From an uncultured Eubacteriales bacterium (GTDB lineage Bacteria > Bacillota > Clostridia > Oscillospirales > Acutalibacteraceae), in the NCBI GenBank assembly GCA_910584745.1, contig CAJUDG010000006.1, positions 62,001 through 126,000 on the forward strand: a stretch of DNA of 64,000 nt, in the 5' to 3' direction. The notes beneath the pieces are model-generated. The model was not told where the DNA came from, searched no databases, and was given only the letters and a program-made list of their open reading frames with translations. The first letter of the stretch is position 1, and every line of letters begins with the position of its first letter. Position numbers and translations under genes: made by a program. Shown here piece after piece: positions 51,125 through 61,603 of this stretch.

Positions 51125-51595
51125 TCAGTCCCGGGAGCACTTCTCCGCATCAATAGCCAGCACGAACATCAGCGCATACAGCGCGTCGTCCGGGCTCATG
51201 ACGTCAATGGTATACGTGTCCGTCCAGTTCCAGAGCTCCTTGCTTATCACCGCCAGCACGTCGCCCATGGGCCCGAGAATGGTATAGTCCCACTCGGTCC
51301 ATTCGCCTTGTATCTGCCAGCCGTTAAAGTCAATATTGTACTTGGGCTTGAACCAGGTGAACTCCTTGCTTATAGAGCCTATGTACTGCTCCCCAAGATA
51401 CACCTCGAACCTGGGCATCCACGTGAGCACCTTCTCCTTCACCGTGCCTATCTCATAACCCTCTGGATCGAATATCTTAAGGCAGTGCCCCCATGCAAGC
51501 TGGCCCTTTACGGTATAGGCCACGCTGCCGTCCTCGTAGTAGATGTCATAGCTGTCCAGCCACGAGAACAGTCTCTGTTTGAAAAGCAGTTTCAT
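51125..51595 (-). CDS. LURP-one-related/YxjI-like protein
   Basis: A 156-residue tubby-C-like beta-barrel protein of the LURP-one/YxjI family: LLFKQRLFSWLDSYDIYYEDG start, alternating short strands, and FTWFKPKYNIDFNGW. The role is unknown; relatives bind lipids or nucleic acids. AAGGAG precedes ATG. It lies 9 nt after the lipoprotein gene and 28 nt before dapF. Confidence 0.8.
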   Translation of the reverse strand: MKLLFKQRLFSWLDSYDIYYEDGSVAYTVKGQLAWGHCLKIFDPEGYEIGTVKEKVLTWMPRFEVYLGEQYIGSISKEFTWFKPKYNIDFNGWQIQGEWTEWDYTILGPMGDVLAVISKELWNWTDTYTIDVMSPDDALYALMFVLAIDAEKCSRD

Positions 51596-51604
51596 TTTTT
51601 CTCC

Positions 51605-52972
51605 TTAGTCTATGGTAAATTCAAAAGTACCGAAGTCCTTATGACAGAGGCGGTACTGCCCCGCCCCGCGTAACGCGTCCGCGGGCACATAGAAGCGCTG
51701 CTCTGCCTCGCCGCTGATACACACCGCGCCCGCAGTCCGCTCTCCTGAGTCCCAGGGACGGTATACTGTGTGCCAGGTTTCATCATACAGAAAGTCGACC
51801 CGCAAATAAACCGGTTCGGGATCCCAGAGCTCTCCGTCAATAGTGACCTTCGCCGTCAATATCTTCCAATCCAGATACGGCTCATGCTCCGGCTCCTCGT
51901 CGAGGTGCGCATCCTCTATGGACACAAGTTCCATGGAGACGCCCTCAACGCTTACCGGCTCCTCCGCGTCCTCCCAGCGGGGGAACCACGCCACTTCCGC
52001 AGGGATCTCAAATGTGCCCTCCTCAGTATGGTAAAAAATCGTGCTTGACGTGGAGCTCTCCGGCTCGCTGTCCTCACCGTCCTCGGGCACAGTCACCTTC
52101 ACGAACCACTCCCTCTCATGCTCCCAGAAGCTGTCAAGAGCATGGGCGGGAAGCTGGGCCCAGAACCCGAAGCCTTCCTCGTTCCTCCAGCGCAGGCGCA
52201 CCTGGAGCGGCCTGCCGTCCGTGGTGGCATGGACGGTGGATATCTCATAGCCCTCGTGCTCCTCCACCGGCCTCCAGCCGGGGAATTTGAAGTCCTCTAC
52301 AGCCTCGCGGTCCTCGGGGAAGGGTGTGGTGTCGGGGGTAGGAATAGGGAAACCATCTTCATCGAAGGGACCAAGTAACTGCTCTAACCAGTAACGGTCC
52401 ATGTCCTCCCCCCTGCCGGTGAGCCCCTCGGGGGGCAGCCACCAGCTTGGGGTGACCCACTGGCCCTCTGGCAGGGGCTTATAGGTCGCGGCCAGCTCCC
52501 AGCCTCTGGCTGCATACTCCCAGCTGTCCCAAGGCCATTCCCTTGTCCAGCCGCCGGTCAGTTCTTCCTCTGTGAATCCGCTTGCCGCCGCCAAGGCGCT
52601 GATGTCCTGGCCGCTGCTGAAATTGAAACGGAACACTCCGTCATCGCACACAGCGTCTGCGAAGACTTCCTCTCCGTACAGAGCGGACACCGTCCCGTCG
52701 TTTATCCACCAGATATCCCCAAAATCCCGGGACCTTTGAATATCCTCAAGCAGCCCGCCATTCCAGGAGTATGCCGGGAAAGAGGACAGCCCATCCCCCC
52801 AGCCCTCTATCGTCTCGGGCACATAGGGCTCCACGTCCTGCTCCACCACCCGGCTGACCTCTCCCGCCATTCCGGCCCCGCCGGTCTCCGGCTCCCCGTC
52901 CACCGGCAGGCACCCCGCCAGCGCCAGCAGCATGACTGCGGCCAGTAAGATGATCGCTGTAAATTTTTTCAT
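51605..52972 (-). CDS. Uncharacterised lipoprotein
   Basis: A 455-residue exported lipoprotein (signal peptide, lipobox LALAGC with Cys ~21). The mature part is rich in Trp, Glu and Pro, without a family I recognise. Residues ~80-180 contain repeated W-x-W-x-W clusters, and the last ~190 residues alternate short strands with acidic turns, resembling a beta sandwich (DGELWDPEPVYLRVDFLYDE). AAAGGAG precedes ATG. It sits 67 nt after carB-dapF. Confidence 0.7.
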   Translation of the reverse strand: MKKFTAIILLAAVMLLALAGCLPVDGEPETGGAGMAGEVSRVVEQDVEPYVPETIEGWGDGLSSFPAYSWNGGLLEDIQRSRDFGDIWWINDGTVSALYGEEVFADAVCDDGVFRFNFSSGQDISALAAASGFTEEELTGGWTREWPWDSWEYAARGWELAATYKPLPEGQWVTPSWWLPPEGLTGRGEDMDRYWLEQLLGPFDEDGFPIPTPDTTPFPEDREAVEDFKFPGWRPVEEHEGYEISTVHATTDGRPLQVRLRWRNEEGFGFWAQLPAHALDSFWEHEREWFVKVTVPEDGEDSEPESSTSSTIFYHTEEGTFEIPAEVAWFPRWEDAEEPVSVEGVSMELVSIEDAHLDEEPEHEPYLDWKILTAKVTIDGELWDPEPVYLRVDFLYDETWHTVYRPWDSGERTAGAVCISGEAEQRFYVPADALRGAGQYRLCHKDFGTFEFTID

Positions 52973-53039
52973 ATTTATCGCTCCTTTTGAATAGTATATT
53001 GCCTTCTACTATCCAAGTCGCAAAAAATCCCGGGATATT

Positions 53040-56000
53040 TTACACTTCCACCTCGCCGTCGAAAATTTTTACAGCCTCGCCGGTCATTATTACCCTCTCG
53101 TCGGTGTAGTTAATCTTAAGCTCGCCGCCCTTTAGTATGACCCTGATGTCCTGGCCCTTGGGGCAGAAGCCGTTAAGTGTGGCCGCCACCACCGCCGCGC
53201 AGGTGCCCGTGCCGCAGGCCATGGTCTCGCCGCTGCCGCGCTCCCATATCCGGGCCTTCAGTGTGCGGCTGTCTATGACCTCCACAAAGCCCACGTTCAC
53301 CCGCTCGGGGAACAGCGGGTCGCGCTCTATCATGGGCCCAAGCTTCTCCACGTCCACCTTGTCCACCGATGACACGAACAAAGTCACATGGGGGTTGCCC
53401 ATGGAGCAGCAGGTTATCTCCATCTGCTCCCCGGCAAGGTCCGCCCTGCGGCCTATCACCGGCCCGCCGGACAGCTTCACCGGCACCGATTCGGGCTCCA
53501 GGCTGACCTGTCCCATGTCCACGGCCACCTGATGACAGAGGCCGTTCTTGGTTATGACCGTACACTCCTTGACCCCGCTCCTGGCCTCGATATGCAGCAC
53601 CGCCCGGCCCACGCCGGCGGGAGTGCCCCTGACGATACCGTTGTCAAAGAGGTACTTGGCAACACACCGTATGCCGTTGCCGCACATCCAGCCCTCGCTG
53701 CCGTCCCGGTTGAACATTATCATCTTGGCGTCGGCCCTGTCCGAGGGGCCTATCAGTATCACGCCGTCGCCGCCAACGCCGTTATGCCTGTCCGAAAGGC
53801 TTACCGCCAGGGACTCCGGCGAGGAGACATGATTTGCGGGGTCAAAGCAGTTCACGTATATATAGTCGTTGGAACAGGCGGACATCTTGGTGAATCTTAT
53901 CCGCTGCTTCTCTTCCTTCAGGTCGTTTATATCCACAAGCTCGATGTTCTCGGGGGTGTACCGGCTCATGAGGGAATCCGCCAGGGCGTTGGCCGTGTCT
54001 ATGGCCGTCAGGCAGGGTATGCCTAGTAAGCTCGCCTTGCGGCGTATCTTCACGCTGTCCCTTGCGGGGTTGCGGCCCTTGGCGGAGGTGGAGATAACAT
54101 AGTTCACCTGCCCGCTCTCCAGAAGGGTGATGGTGTTGTGCCCGGAGTTCTCATGTATCTTGTCCACCACCGTCACGTTCAGCCCCGCCTTAAAGAGCAC
54201 CAGCGCCGTGCCGCCCGTGGCGTATAGCTTAAAGCCCAGCCTGTCAAACTTCTTGGCTATTTCGGCTATCTCGGACTTATCCTGGTCCCGGACGGTTATA
54301 AACACGCCGCCGCCCTTGTGCATGTTGTGCCCGGAAGCCACCAGGCCCTTGTACAGCGCCTCCTCAAGGCTCGTGCCTATTCCCAGCACCTCGCCGGTGG
54401 ACTTCATCTCCGGCCCCAGATGGGTGTCCACATCCGCCAGCTTCTCGAATGAGAACACCGGCACCTTCACCGCCACATATGGGGACGGCTTATAGAGCCC
54501 GGTCCCATATCCCAGGTCCCGGAGCTTATACCCAAGGCTGACCTTCGTCGCCAGATCGCACATAGGCACGCCTGTGACCTTACTGATATACGGCACCGTC
54601 CGGGACGCCCTGGGGTTCACCTCTATGACGTATATCTCGCCGTCCATGATGATATACTGCAAGTTTATAAGCCCGATCCCATGCAGTTCCCGGCAAAGGG
54701 TCTCAGTCGTGGCAACTATCTTGGCGCTCATTCCATCGTCAATGTCAGAGGCCGGGTACACGGCTATGCTGTCGCCGGAGTGTATCCCCGTGCGCTCTAC
54801 ATGCTCCATAATGCCGGGTATCAATATCTCCTCGCCGTCGCAGATGGCGTCCACCTCTATCTCCATGCCCGAGAGGTACTTGTCGATAAGCACCGGGTTG
54901 TCCTGCTTGGTGGAGAGGATTATGCCCATATACTCCTCGATGTCCTCCGGGCAGGTGGCGATTATCATGTTCTGCCCGCCCAGCACGTACGAGGGCCGCA
55001 TGAGCACCGGATAGCCCAGCTGCTCCGCTGCCTCGAGAGCCTCCTTTGCGGTCATGACCGTGGAGCCCCTGGGCCGCTTTATGCCCGAGCGCTCCAAGAG
55101 CTCGTCAAAGCGCTCCCGGTCCTCGGCCATGTCGATGGTGTCGGCCGACGAGCCCAGGATGGGGATATTATTCGCCGCCAAGGTCTTTGTAAGCTTTATG
55201 GCCGTCTGCCCGCCGAAGGCAACCACCACGCCGATAGGCTTCTCTATACTTATAATGTCCATCACGTCCTCGGGAGACAGGGGCTCGAAGTACAGCCTGT
55301 CGCCGGTGTCGAAGTCCGTGGAGACGGTCTCGGGGTTGTTGTTGACTATGACCACCTGATAGCCCAGCTTCTGAAGCGCCATGACGCAGTGCACGCTGGC
55401 ATAGTCGAACTCAATGCCCTGGCCTATGCGTATTGGCCCGGAGCCCAGCACCATCACCGTCTTCTTATCGCCCTTGTCCCTGATAAACTCGGCGGCCTCG
55501 TCCTCCCCGCCGCTTTCAGGGGTATCGTAGGTGGCATAGAAGTATGGGGTATGGGCCGCGAACTCGCCCGCGCAGGTGTCCACCATCTTGAATGTGGTCT
55601 GCCGCGGGAACTTCACCTCGCAGCCGGAGAGCCGCGCTATGGCCGCGTCCGGGTAGCCCAGCCGCTTGCCCCTTGTGTACAGCTCCTCTGTAAGCTGTCC
55701 CTTCATAAGCTCCCGCTCATAGTCCAGAAGGTTCAGAAGCTTCGAGAGGAACCACGCATCTATCATGGTCAGCTCGTGGAGCTCCTCCACGGTCCTGCCG
55801 CGCTTTAAGAGCTCGTACACCGCGAACAGCCGCTCGTCGGTGGCGTGCTCCGCTATGTGCAGCAGAGTCTCCTCCGGCTCGTCAGCGAACTTCTTCATAT
55901 TCAGCGTGTCCAGCCCTATCTCAGCCCCGCGCACGGCCTTCATCAGGGCCATCTCAAAGGTATCGGCGATGCTCATCACTTCGCCGGTGGCCTTCATCTG

Positions 56001-57122
56001 GGTGCCCAGGTCCCGCTTGGCGTACACAAACTTGTCAAAGGGCCACTTGGGGAACTTCACCGCCACATAGTCTATGGTGGGCTCGAAGGCCGCGTATGTC
56101 ACGCCCGTCACCGCGTTCTTTATCTCGTCCAGCCGGTAGCCTATGGCTATCTTGGTGGCGACCTTGGCTATGGGATAGCCGGTGGCCTTTGAAGCCAGCG
56201 CCGACGAGCGGCTGACCCTGGGGTTCACCTCTATGACCGCGTACTCAAAGCTGGTTGGGTGCAGCGCGAACTGACAGTTACAGCCGCCCTCTACCCCAAG
56301 CTCGTTGACGATATCCAAAGCCGCCGTGCGCAGCATCTGATACTCCTTGTCAGAAAGTGTGACCGTAGGCGCTATAACTATGGAGTCGCCGGTGTGCACG
56401 CCCACCGGGTCCAGGTTCTCCATTGAGCAGATGGTGATGGCGTTGCCATCCCCGTCCCGCATGACCTCGAACTCTATCTCCTTCCACCCGGCGATGCTCT
56501 TTTCAACCAGCACCTGGGTGATGGGCGAGAGCGCCAAACCATTTGCGGTTATCTCCCGAAGCTCCCGGGGGTCGTTCACTATGCCGCCGCCCGTGCCCCC
56601 AAGGGTAAATGCCGGCCGGATTATCACAGGATAGCCTATCTCCCCGGCAAAGGCCTCCGCGTCCTCCACGGTGGTCACCACCTTCGACGGCACGCAGGGC
56701 TGGCCTATGCGCTCCATGGCGTCCTTGAATAGCTGCCTGTCCTCGGCCTTGTCGATGGTCTCCGGGCCCGCGCCCAGAAGCCGCACGTTGTGCTTATCCA
56801 GAAAGCCCTCCTTGGCAAGCTGCATGGAGAGGGTCAGCCCCGTCTGACCGCCAAAGCCGGAGAGTATGCTGTCGGGCTTCTCCTTCTCAATTATACGCTT
56901 GACGGTGGTAAGGTTCAGCGGCTCGATATATATGCGGTCCGCCATGGCCTGGTCGGTCATGATGGTGGCCGGGTTGGAGTTCACCAGCACTATCTCTATG
57001 CCGTCCTCCCTCAAAGCCCTGCAGGCCTGGGTCCCGGCATAGTCGAACTCGGCGGCCTGGCCTATGACTATGGGGCCGGAGCCTATTACCAATACTTTCT
57101 TGATGTCTTTATTCAGCGGCAT
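53040..57122 (-). CDS. carB-dapF: Carbamoyl-phosphate synthase large subunit fused to diaminopimelate epimerase
   Basis: One open frame of 1360 codons. Residues 1-~1070 are a complete CarB: two ATP-grasp halves (VLVIGSGPIVIGQAAEFDYA and VMVLGSGPIRIGQGIEFDYA starts) and the MGS-like regulatory domain (YATGGTALVLFKAGLNV). It ends near YTPENIELVDINDL, the usual CarB end. After the short linker KEEKQRI a full DapF (1075-1360) follows, with both catalytic cysteines C1147 (WMCGNGIRC) and C1303 (TMACGTGTC). Its first loop reads KMSACSND instead of KMHGCGND. No stop or ATG start lies at the junction; GGAAGAG lies 9 nt before the ATA (Ile) codon where DapF would begin. AAGGAGG precedes ATG 57122. Reactions: carbamoyl phosphate for pyrimidines and arginine; LL- to meso-DAP epimerisation. 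Confidence 0.93.
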   Translation of the reverse strand: MPLNKDIKKVLVIGSGPIVIGQAAEFDYAGTQACRALREDGIEIVLVNSNPATIMTDQAMADRIYIEPLNLTTVKRIIEKEKPDSILSGFGGQTGLTLSMQLAKEGFLDKHNVRLLGAGPETIDKAEDRQLFKDAMERIGQPCVPSKVVTTVEDAEAFAGEIGYPVIIRPAFTLGGTGGGIVNDPRELREITANGLALSPITQVLVEKSIAGWKEIEFEVMRDGDGNAITICSMENLDPVGVHTGDSIVIAPTVTLSDKEYQMLRTAALDIVNELGVEGGCNCQFALHPTSFEYAVIEVNPRVSRSSALASKATGYPIAKVATKIAIGYRLDEIKNAVTGVTYAAFEPTIDYVAVKFPKWPFDKFVYAKRDLGTQMKATGEVMSIADTFEMALMKAVRGAEIGLDTLNMKKFADEPEETLLHIAEHATDERLFAVYELLKRGRTVEELHELTMIDAWFLSKLLNLLDYERELMKGQLTEELYTRGKRLGYPDAAIARLSGCEVKFPRQTTFKMVDTCAGEFAAHTPYFYATYDTPESGGEDEAAEFIRDKGDKKTVMVLGSGPIRIGQGIEFDYASVHCVMALQKLGYQVVIVNNNPETVSTDFDTGDRLYFEPLSPEDVMDIISIEKPIGVVVAFGGQTAIKLTKTLAANNIPILGSSADTIDMAEDRERFDELLERSGIKRPRGSTVMTAKEALEAAEQLGYPVLMRPSYVLGGQNMIIATCPEDIEEYMGIILSTKQDNPVLIDKYLSGMEIEVDAICDGEEILIPGIMEHVERTGIHSGDSIAVYPASDIDDGMSAKIVATTETLCRELHGIGLINLQYIIMDGEIYVIEVNPRASRTVPYISKVTGVPMCDLATKVSLGYKLRDLGYGTGLYKPSPYVAVKVPVFSFEKLADVDTHLGPEMKSTGEVLGIGTSLEEALYKGLVASGHNMHKGGGVFITVRDQDKSEIAEIAKKFDRLGFKLYATGGTALVLFKAGLNVTVVDKIHENSGHNTITLLESGQVNYVISTSAKGRNPARDSVKIRRKASLLGIPCLTAIDTANALADSLMSRYTPENIELVDINDLKEEKQRIRFTKMSACSNDYIYVNCFDPANHVSSPESLAVSLSDRHNGVGGDGVILIGPSDRADAKMIMFNRDGSEGWMCGNGIRCVAKYLFDNGIVRGTPAGVGRAVLHIEARSGVKECTVITKNGLCHQVAVDMGQVSLEPESVPVKLSGGPVIGRRADLAGEQMEITCCSMGNPHVTLFVSSVDKVDVEKLGPMIERDPLFPERVNVGFVEVIDSRTLKARIWERGSGETMACGTGTCAAVVAATLNGFCPKGQDIRVILKGGELKINYTDERVIMTGEAVKIFDGEVEV

Positions 57123-57136
57123 TTCAGCGTCCTCCT

Positions 57137-58093
57137 TTATTTCAGTGGCTTCTCGCGTCTTATCCCAATATACGGTCCGTCCTCACAGCTTCCCCGGGGC
57201 ATGAAGCCCCTGCTCTCATAGTAGGCGTTGAGCTTTTGGTTATCCACGGCGCAGTCCAGCCGCAGGGCGGCCTTTCCCCGGTCCCTGGCAAGGCCCCCGG
57301 CAAAGTCCAGCAGCCTGCCCCCCGCTCCCCTTGCCGAAATGGCAGTCACAAGGTTGTGCACATAGTACGCCGGAACTTCCCTGCAGTCCTCCCACCGTTC
57401 GTCCTCCTCCAGCAGCACCGCCGCGCCTATTATGCCGCTCCCGGCTCTCAGCACATACAGCCTTCCGGCAGCGGCCTGCTCCTCATAGTAGCTCTTTGGG
57501 TACGCCTCCAGATAGCCGGTCACGTTCCACTGTTCTATGCCCTTCTCGTCCATCCAGGCTATGCGCTCCTCTATCAGGGCCATGACCTTTGGGACGTCCC
57601 CGGGCACGGCGAGCGAAAACTCATATTCCGGCCCTGCCGCGTACAGGTCCCGCTTCACCCCGCCGGAGGGGGTGTCATACCCCACTGGGCCAAAGCCCCC
57701 GCCCTCCAGCGCGCAGCGTATCAGCGCCTTCGTAAGCCCCGGCACGTCCGGGCGGGCCAGGGCCTCCTCCGTTTCCATCCATACCACCAGATCGTTCTCG
57801 TCGTGGTCGGAGACCGCCTCGCCGGAGACGTACTCCGCTTTAAAGGCCGCGTACCAGTCCTTCCCGCCAAAGCGCACTCCCAGAAGCTCTCCCGGCTCCA
57901 CGGTGACGCCGGTCTCCTCCATTATCTCCCGCTTTACCGCGTCCTCCGGGGTCTCTCCATGGTTCAGGTAGCCCCCGGGCACTATGAGCAGCCCCCTGCC
58001 GCCCCCATAGGTGTGGCGGCAGAGCAGCACTTTTCCGTCCCTTATCACCACCCCGGTGACAGAGCGGCTCCAGTCCGTGTTCCCCTTCTCCAT
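57137..58093 (-). CDS. NUDIX hydrolase fused to GNAT acetyltransferase
   Basis: A 318-residue protein. Residues 1-~145 hold a perfect NUDIX box (GGYLNHGETPEDAVKREI then MEETGV), so it cleaves a nucleoside diphosphate derivative. Residues ~170-318 are a GNAT domain (FSLAVPGDVPKVMALIEERI start; TAISARGAGGRLLDFA acetyl-CoA loop; NAYYESRGF end). It begins 3 nt after the carA stop and ends 14 nt before carB-dapF, so it is inside the car operon. Pairing is unusual; a damage-clearing or salvage role is a guess. Confidence 0.88.
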   Translation of the reverse strand: MEKGNTDWSRSVTGVVIRDGKVLLCRHTYGGGRGLLIVPGGYLNHGETPEDAVKREIMEETGVTVEPGELLGVRFGGKDWYAAFKAEYVSGEAVSDHDENDLVVWMETEEALARPDVPGLTKALIRCALEGGGFGPVGYDTPSGGVKRDLYAAGPEYEFSLAVPGDVPKVMALIEERIAWMDEKGIEQWNVTGYLEAYPKSYYEEQAAAGRLYVLRAGSGIIGAAVLLEEDERWEDCREVPAYYVHNLVTAISARGAGGRLLDFAGGLARDRGKAALRLDCAVDNQKLNAYYESRGFMPRGSCEDGPYIGIRREKPLK

Positions 58094-58096
58094 GGG

Positions 58097-59176
58097 TCAG
58101 GCCCCCATCATCCCGAAGAACCGGTCGAACAGCCACTCCGTGTCCAGGGGACCTCCGCAGGCCTCCGGGTGGAACTGGGTGGTAAAGGCGTTGCAGTCCG
58201 TATAGCGCACGCCCTCGCAGGTGCCGTCGTTCACGTTCACATAGAGCTCCCGGCCCTTCTCAGCCGGTATGCTGCTGCCCACAACGGCGTAGCCGTGGTT
58301 CTGGCTGGTGATGTACACCCGTCCGGTCTCCAGGTCCTTCACCGGCTGGTTCTCGCCCCTATGGCCGTACTTGAGCTTCTGGGTCCTGGCCCCGTGGGCC
58401 AGCGCCAGCAGCTGATGGCCAAGACAGATGCCAAACATGGGCTTGCCCAGCTTGTATATATCCTTAAGGTTCTCTATAAGCTCCACGTTCTCGGCGGGGT
58501 CGCCTGGGCCGTTAGAGAGCATTATGCCGTCTATATCCATCGCCGCAAGCTCCCCGGCAGTCGTCGTGCAGGGGCATACAGTGACCCTTGCCCCGCGCTT
58601 CACCAGCTCCCCGGCGATGTTCTTCTTCATGCCGTAGTCCATCAGGGCAATGCGCACCTTGGCATCCTCCGGGCCCAGAACGTACCTCTCCTTGGTGGAG
58701 ACCTCGCGCACCACTTCCCGCACCTTATATGCCTTTATGGCCTCTATATCGGCCTTATCTGGGTCCGAGGTTATCATGCCGTTCATAACGCCCTTCTCCC
58801 GAATTATCTTGGTGAGCGTCCGGGTGTCAATGCCCTCCAGGGCACAAAGGCCCCTTTCTTTAAAAAAGGCGTCAAGACTGCCCTCTGAACGGAAGTTAGA
58901 AGGAGCTTGGCACCAATGCTTCACGATATATCCCCGGGGTCCCACCACATCGCTCTCGAAATCGGCGGGTATCACGCCGTAATTCCCGATAAGGGGAAAG
59001 GTCTGAACCACTATCTGCCCCCAATAGCTGGGGTCTGTGACGGTCTCAAGATACCCGCTCATACCGGTGGTAAAAACCACCTCCGCCGTCAGCTCTCCCG
59101 GGGCCCCGAACCTGCGCCCCTCAAAAACGCGGCCGTTTTCCAGCACCAGATACGCTTTTTCGCCTATACGCTCCAT
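58097..59176 (-). CDS. carA: Carbamoyl-phosphate synthase small subunit
   Basis: A 359-residue glutaminase subunit that feeds ammonia to CarB. N-terminal CPSase domain (YLVLENGRVFEG; TTGMSGYLETVTDPSY) and class I glutaminase with nucleophile Cys in FGICLGHQLL (~249), SQNHGYAV, and QFHPEACGGPLDT. ATG 59176 is chosen (AAAGGAA 10 nt before); a TTG two codons upstream is possible. Leader of about 40 nt; I see no PyrR attenuator. Confidence 0.95.
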   Translation of the reverse strand: MERIGEKAYLVLENGRVFEGRRFGAPGELTAEVVFTTGMSGYLETVTDPSYWGQIVVQTFPLIGNYGVIPADFESDVVGPRGYIVKHWCQAPSNFRSEGSLDAFFKERGLCALEGIDTRTLTKIIREKGVMNGMITSDPDKADIEAIKAYKVREVVREVSTKERYVLGPEDAKVRIALMDYGMKKNIAGELVKRGARVTVCPCTTTAGELAAMDIDGIMLSNGPGDPAENVELIENLKDIYKLGKPMFGICLGHQLLALAHGARTQKLKYGHRGENQPVKDLETGRVYITSQNHGYAVVGSSIPAEKGRELYVNVNDGTCEGVRYTDCNAFTTQFHPEACGGPLDTEWLFDRFFGMMGA

Positions 59177-59220
59177 GCGCAACACGTTCCTTTCCTTGTA
59201 AACTATCCTTAATCTTATAT

Positions 59221-59249
59221 ATTGTACAGGAAAAGCCGCCGGAGCGCAA
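59221..59249 (-). promoter_or_regulatory. Promoter of the car operon
   Basis: Minus strand: TTGCGC (59244-59249), 17 bp, TACAAT (59221-59226). Confidence 0.65.
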
Positions 59250-59324
59250 GGGGTAATTTTCACTTTTTTTACTCCACAGCTCCCATTGGGCCCGGCAGTT
59301 TTCGCCATATTTCAACCGCCATAG

Positions 59325-59353
59325 TTGACAAATCCCTCGGTTGAGATTAAAAT
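59325..59353 (+). promoter_or_regulatory. Promoter of the glutamine synthetase gene
   Basis: TTGACA (59325-59330), 17 bp, TAAAAT (59348-59353). About 100 nt leader to ATG 59454. Confidence 0.75.
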
Positions 59354-59453
59354 ATATTAGATACGGGCGCGCACCTTTTGCCGCCTTTTGGATTATCATA
59401 TGATTAGTATTTATTACGCCGCACCTATACTACCAGGAAAGAGTGGTCTGTTT

Positions 59454-61568
<2,115 letters not shown>

Positions 61569-61603
61569 ATTCAGGATATCCTGTCTCAGGAGTTGATGGT
61601 TGT

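Noticed and set aside
54681..55808. 375-codon plus-strand frame inside carB
   Set aside because: Antisense shadow of a highly conserved gene; no start signal.
57236..58888. 550-codon plus-strand frame opposite the NUDIX-GNAT and carA genes
   Set aside because: It runs across the ends of two well-identified genes, is low in complexity and lacks a ribosome-binding site.
59177..59220. PyrR-type attenuator before carA
   Set aside because: The leader is about 40 nt and contains no PyrR-binding loop or terminator pair.
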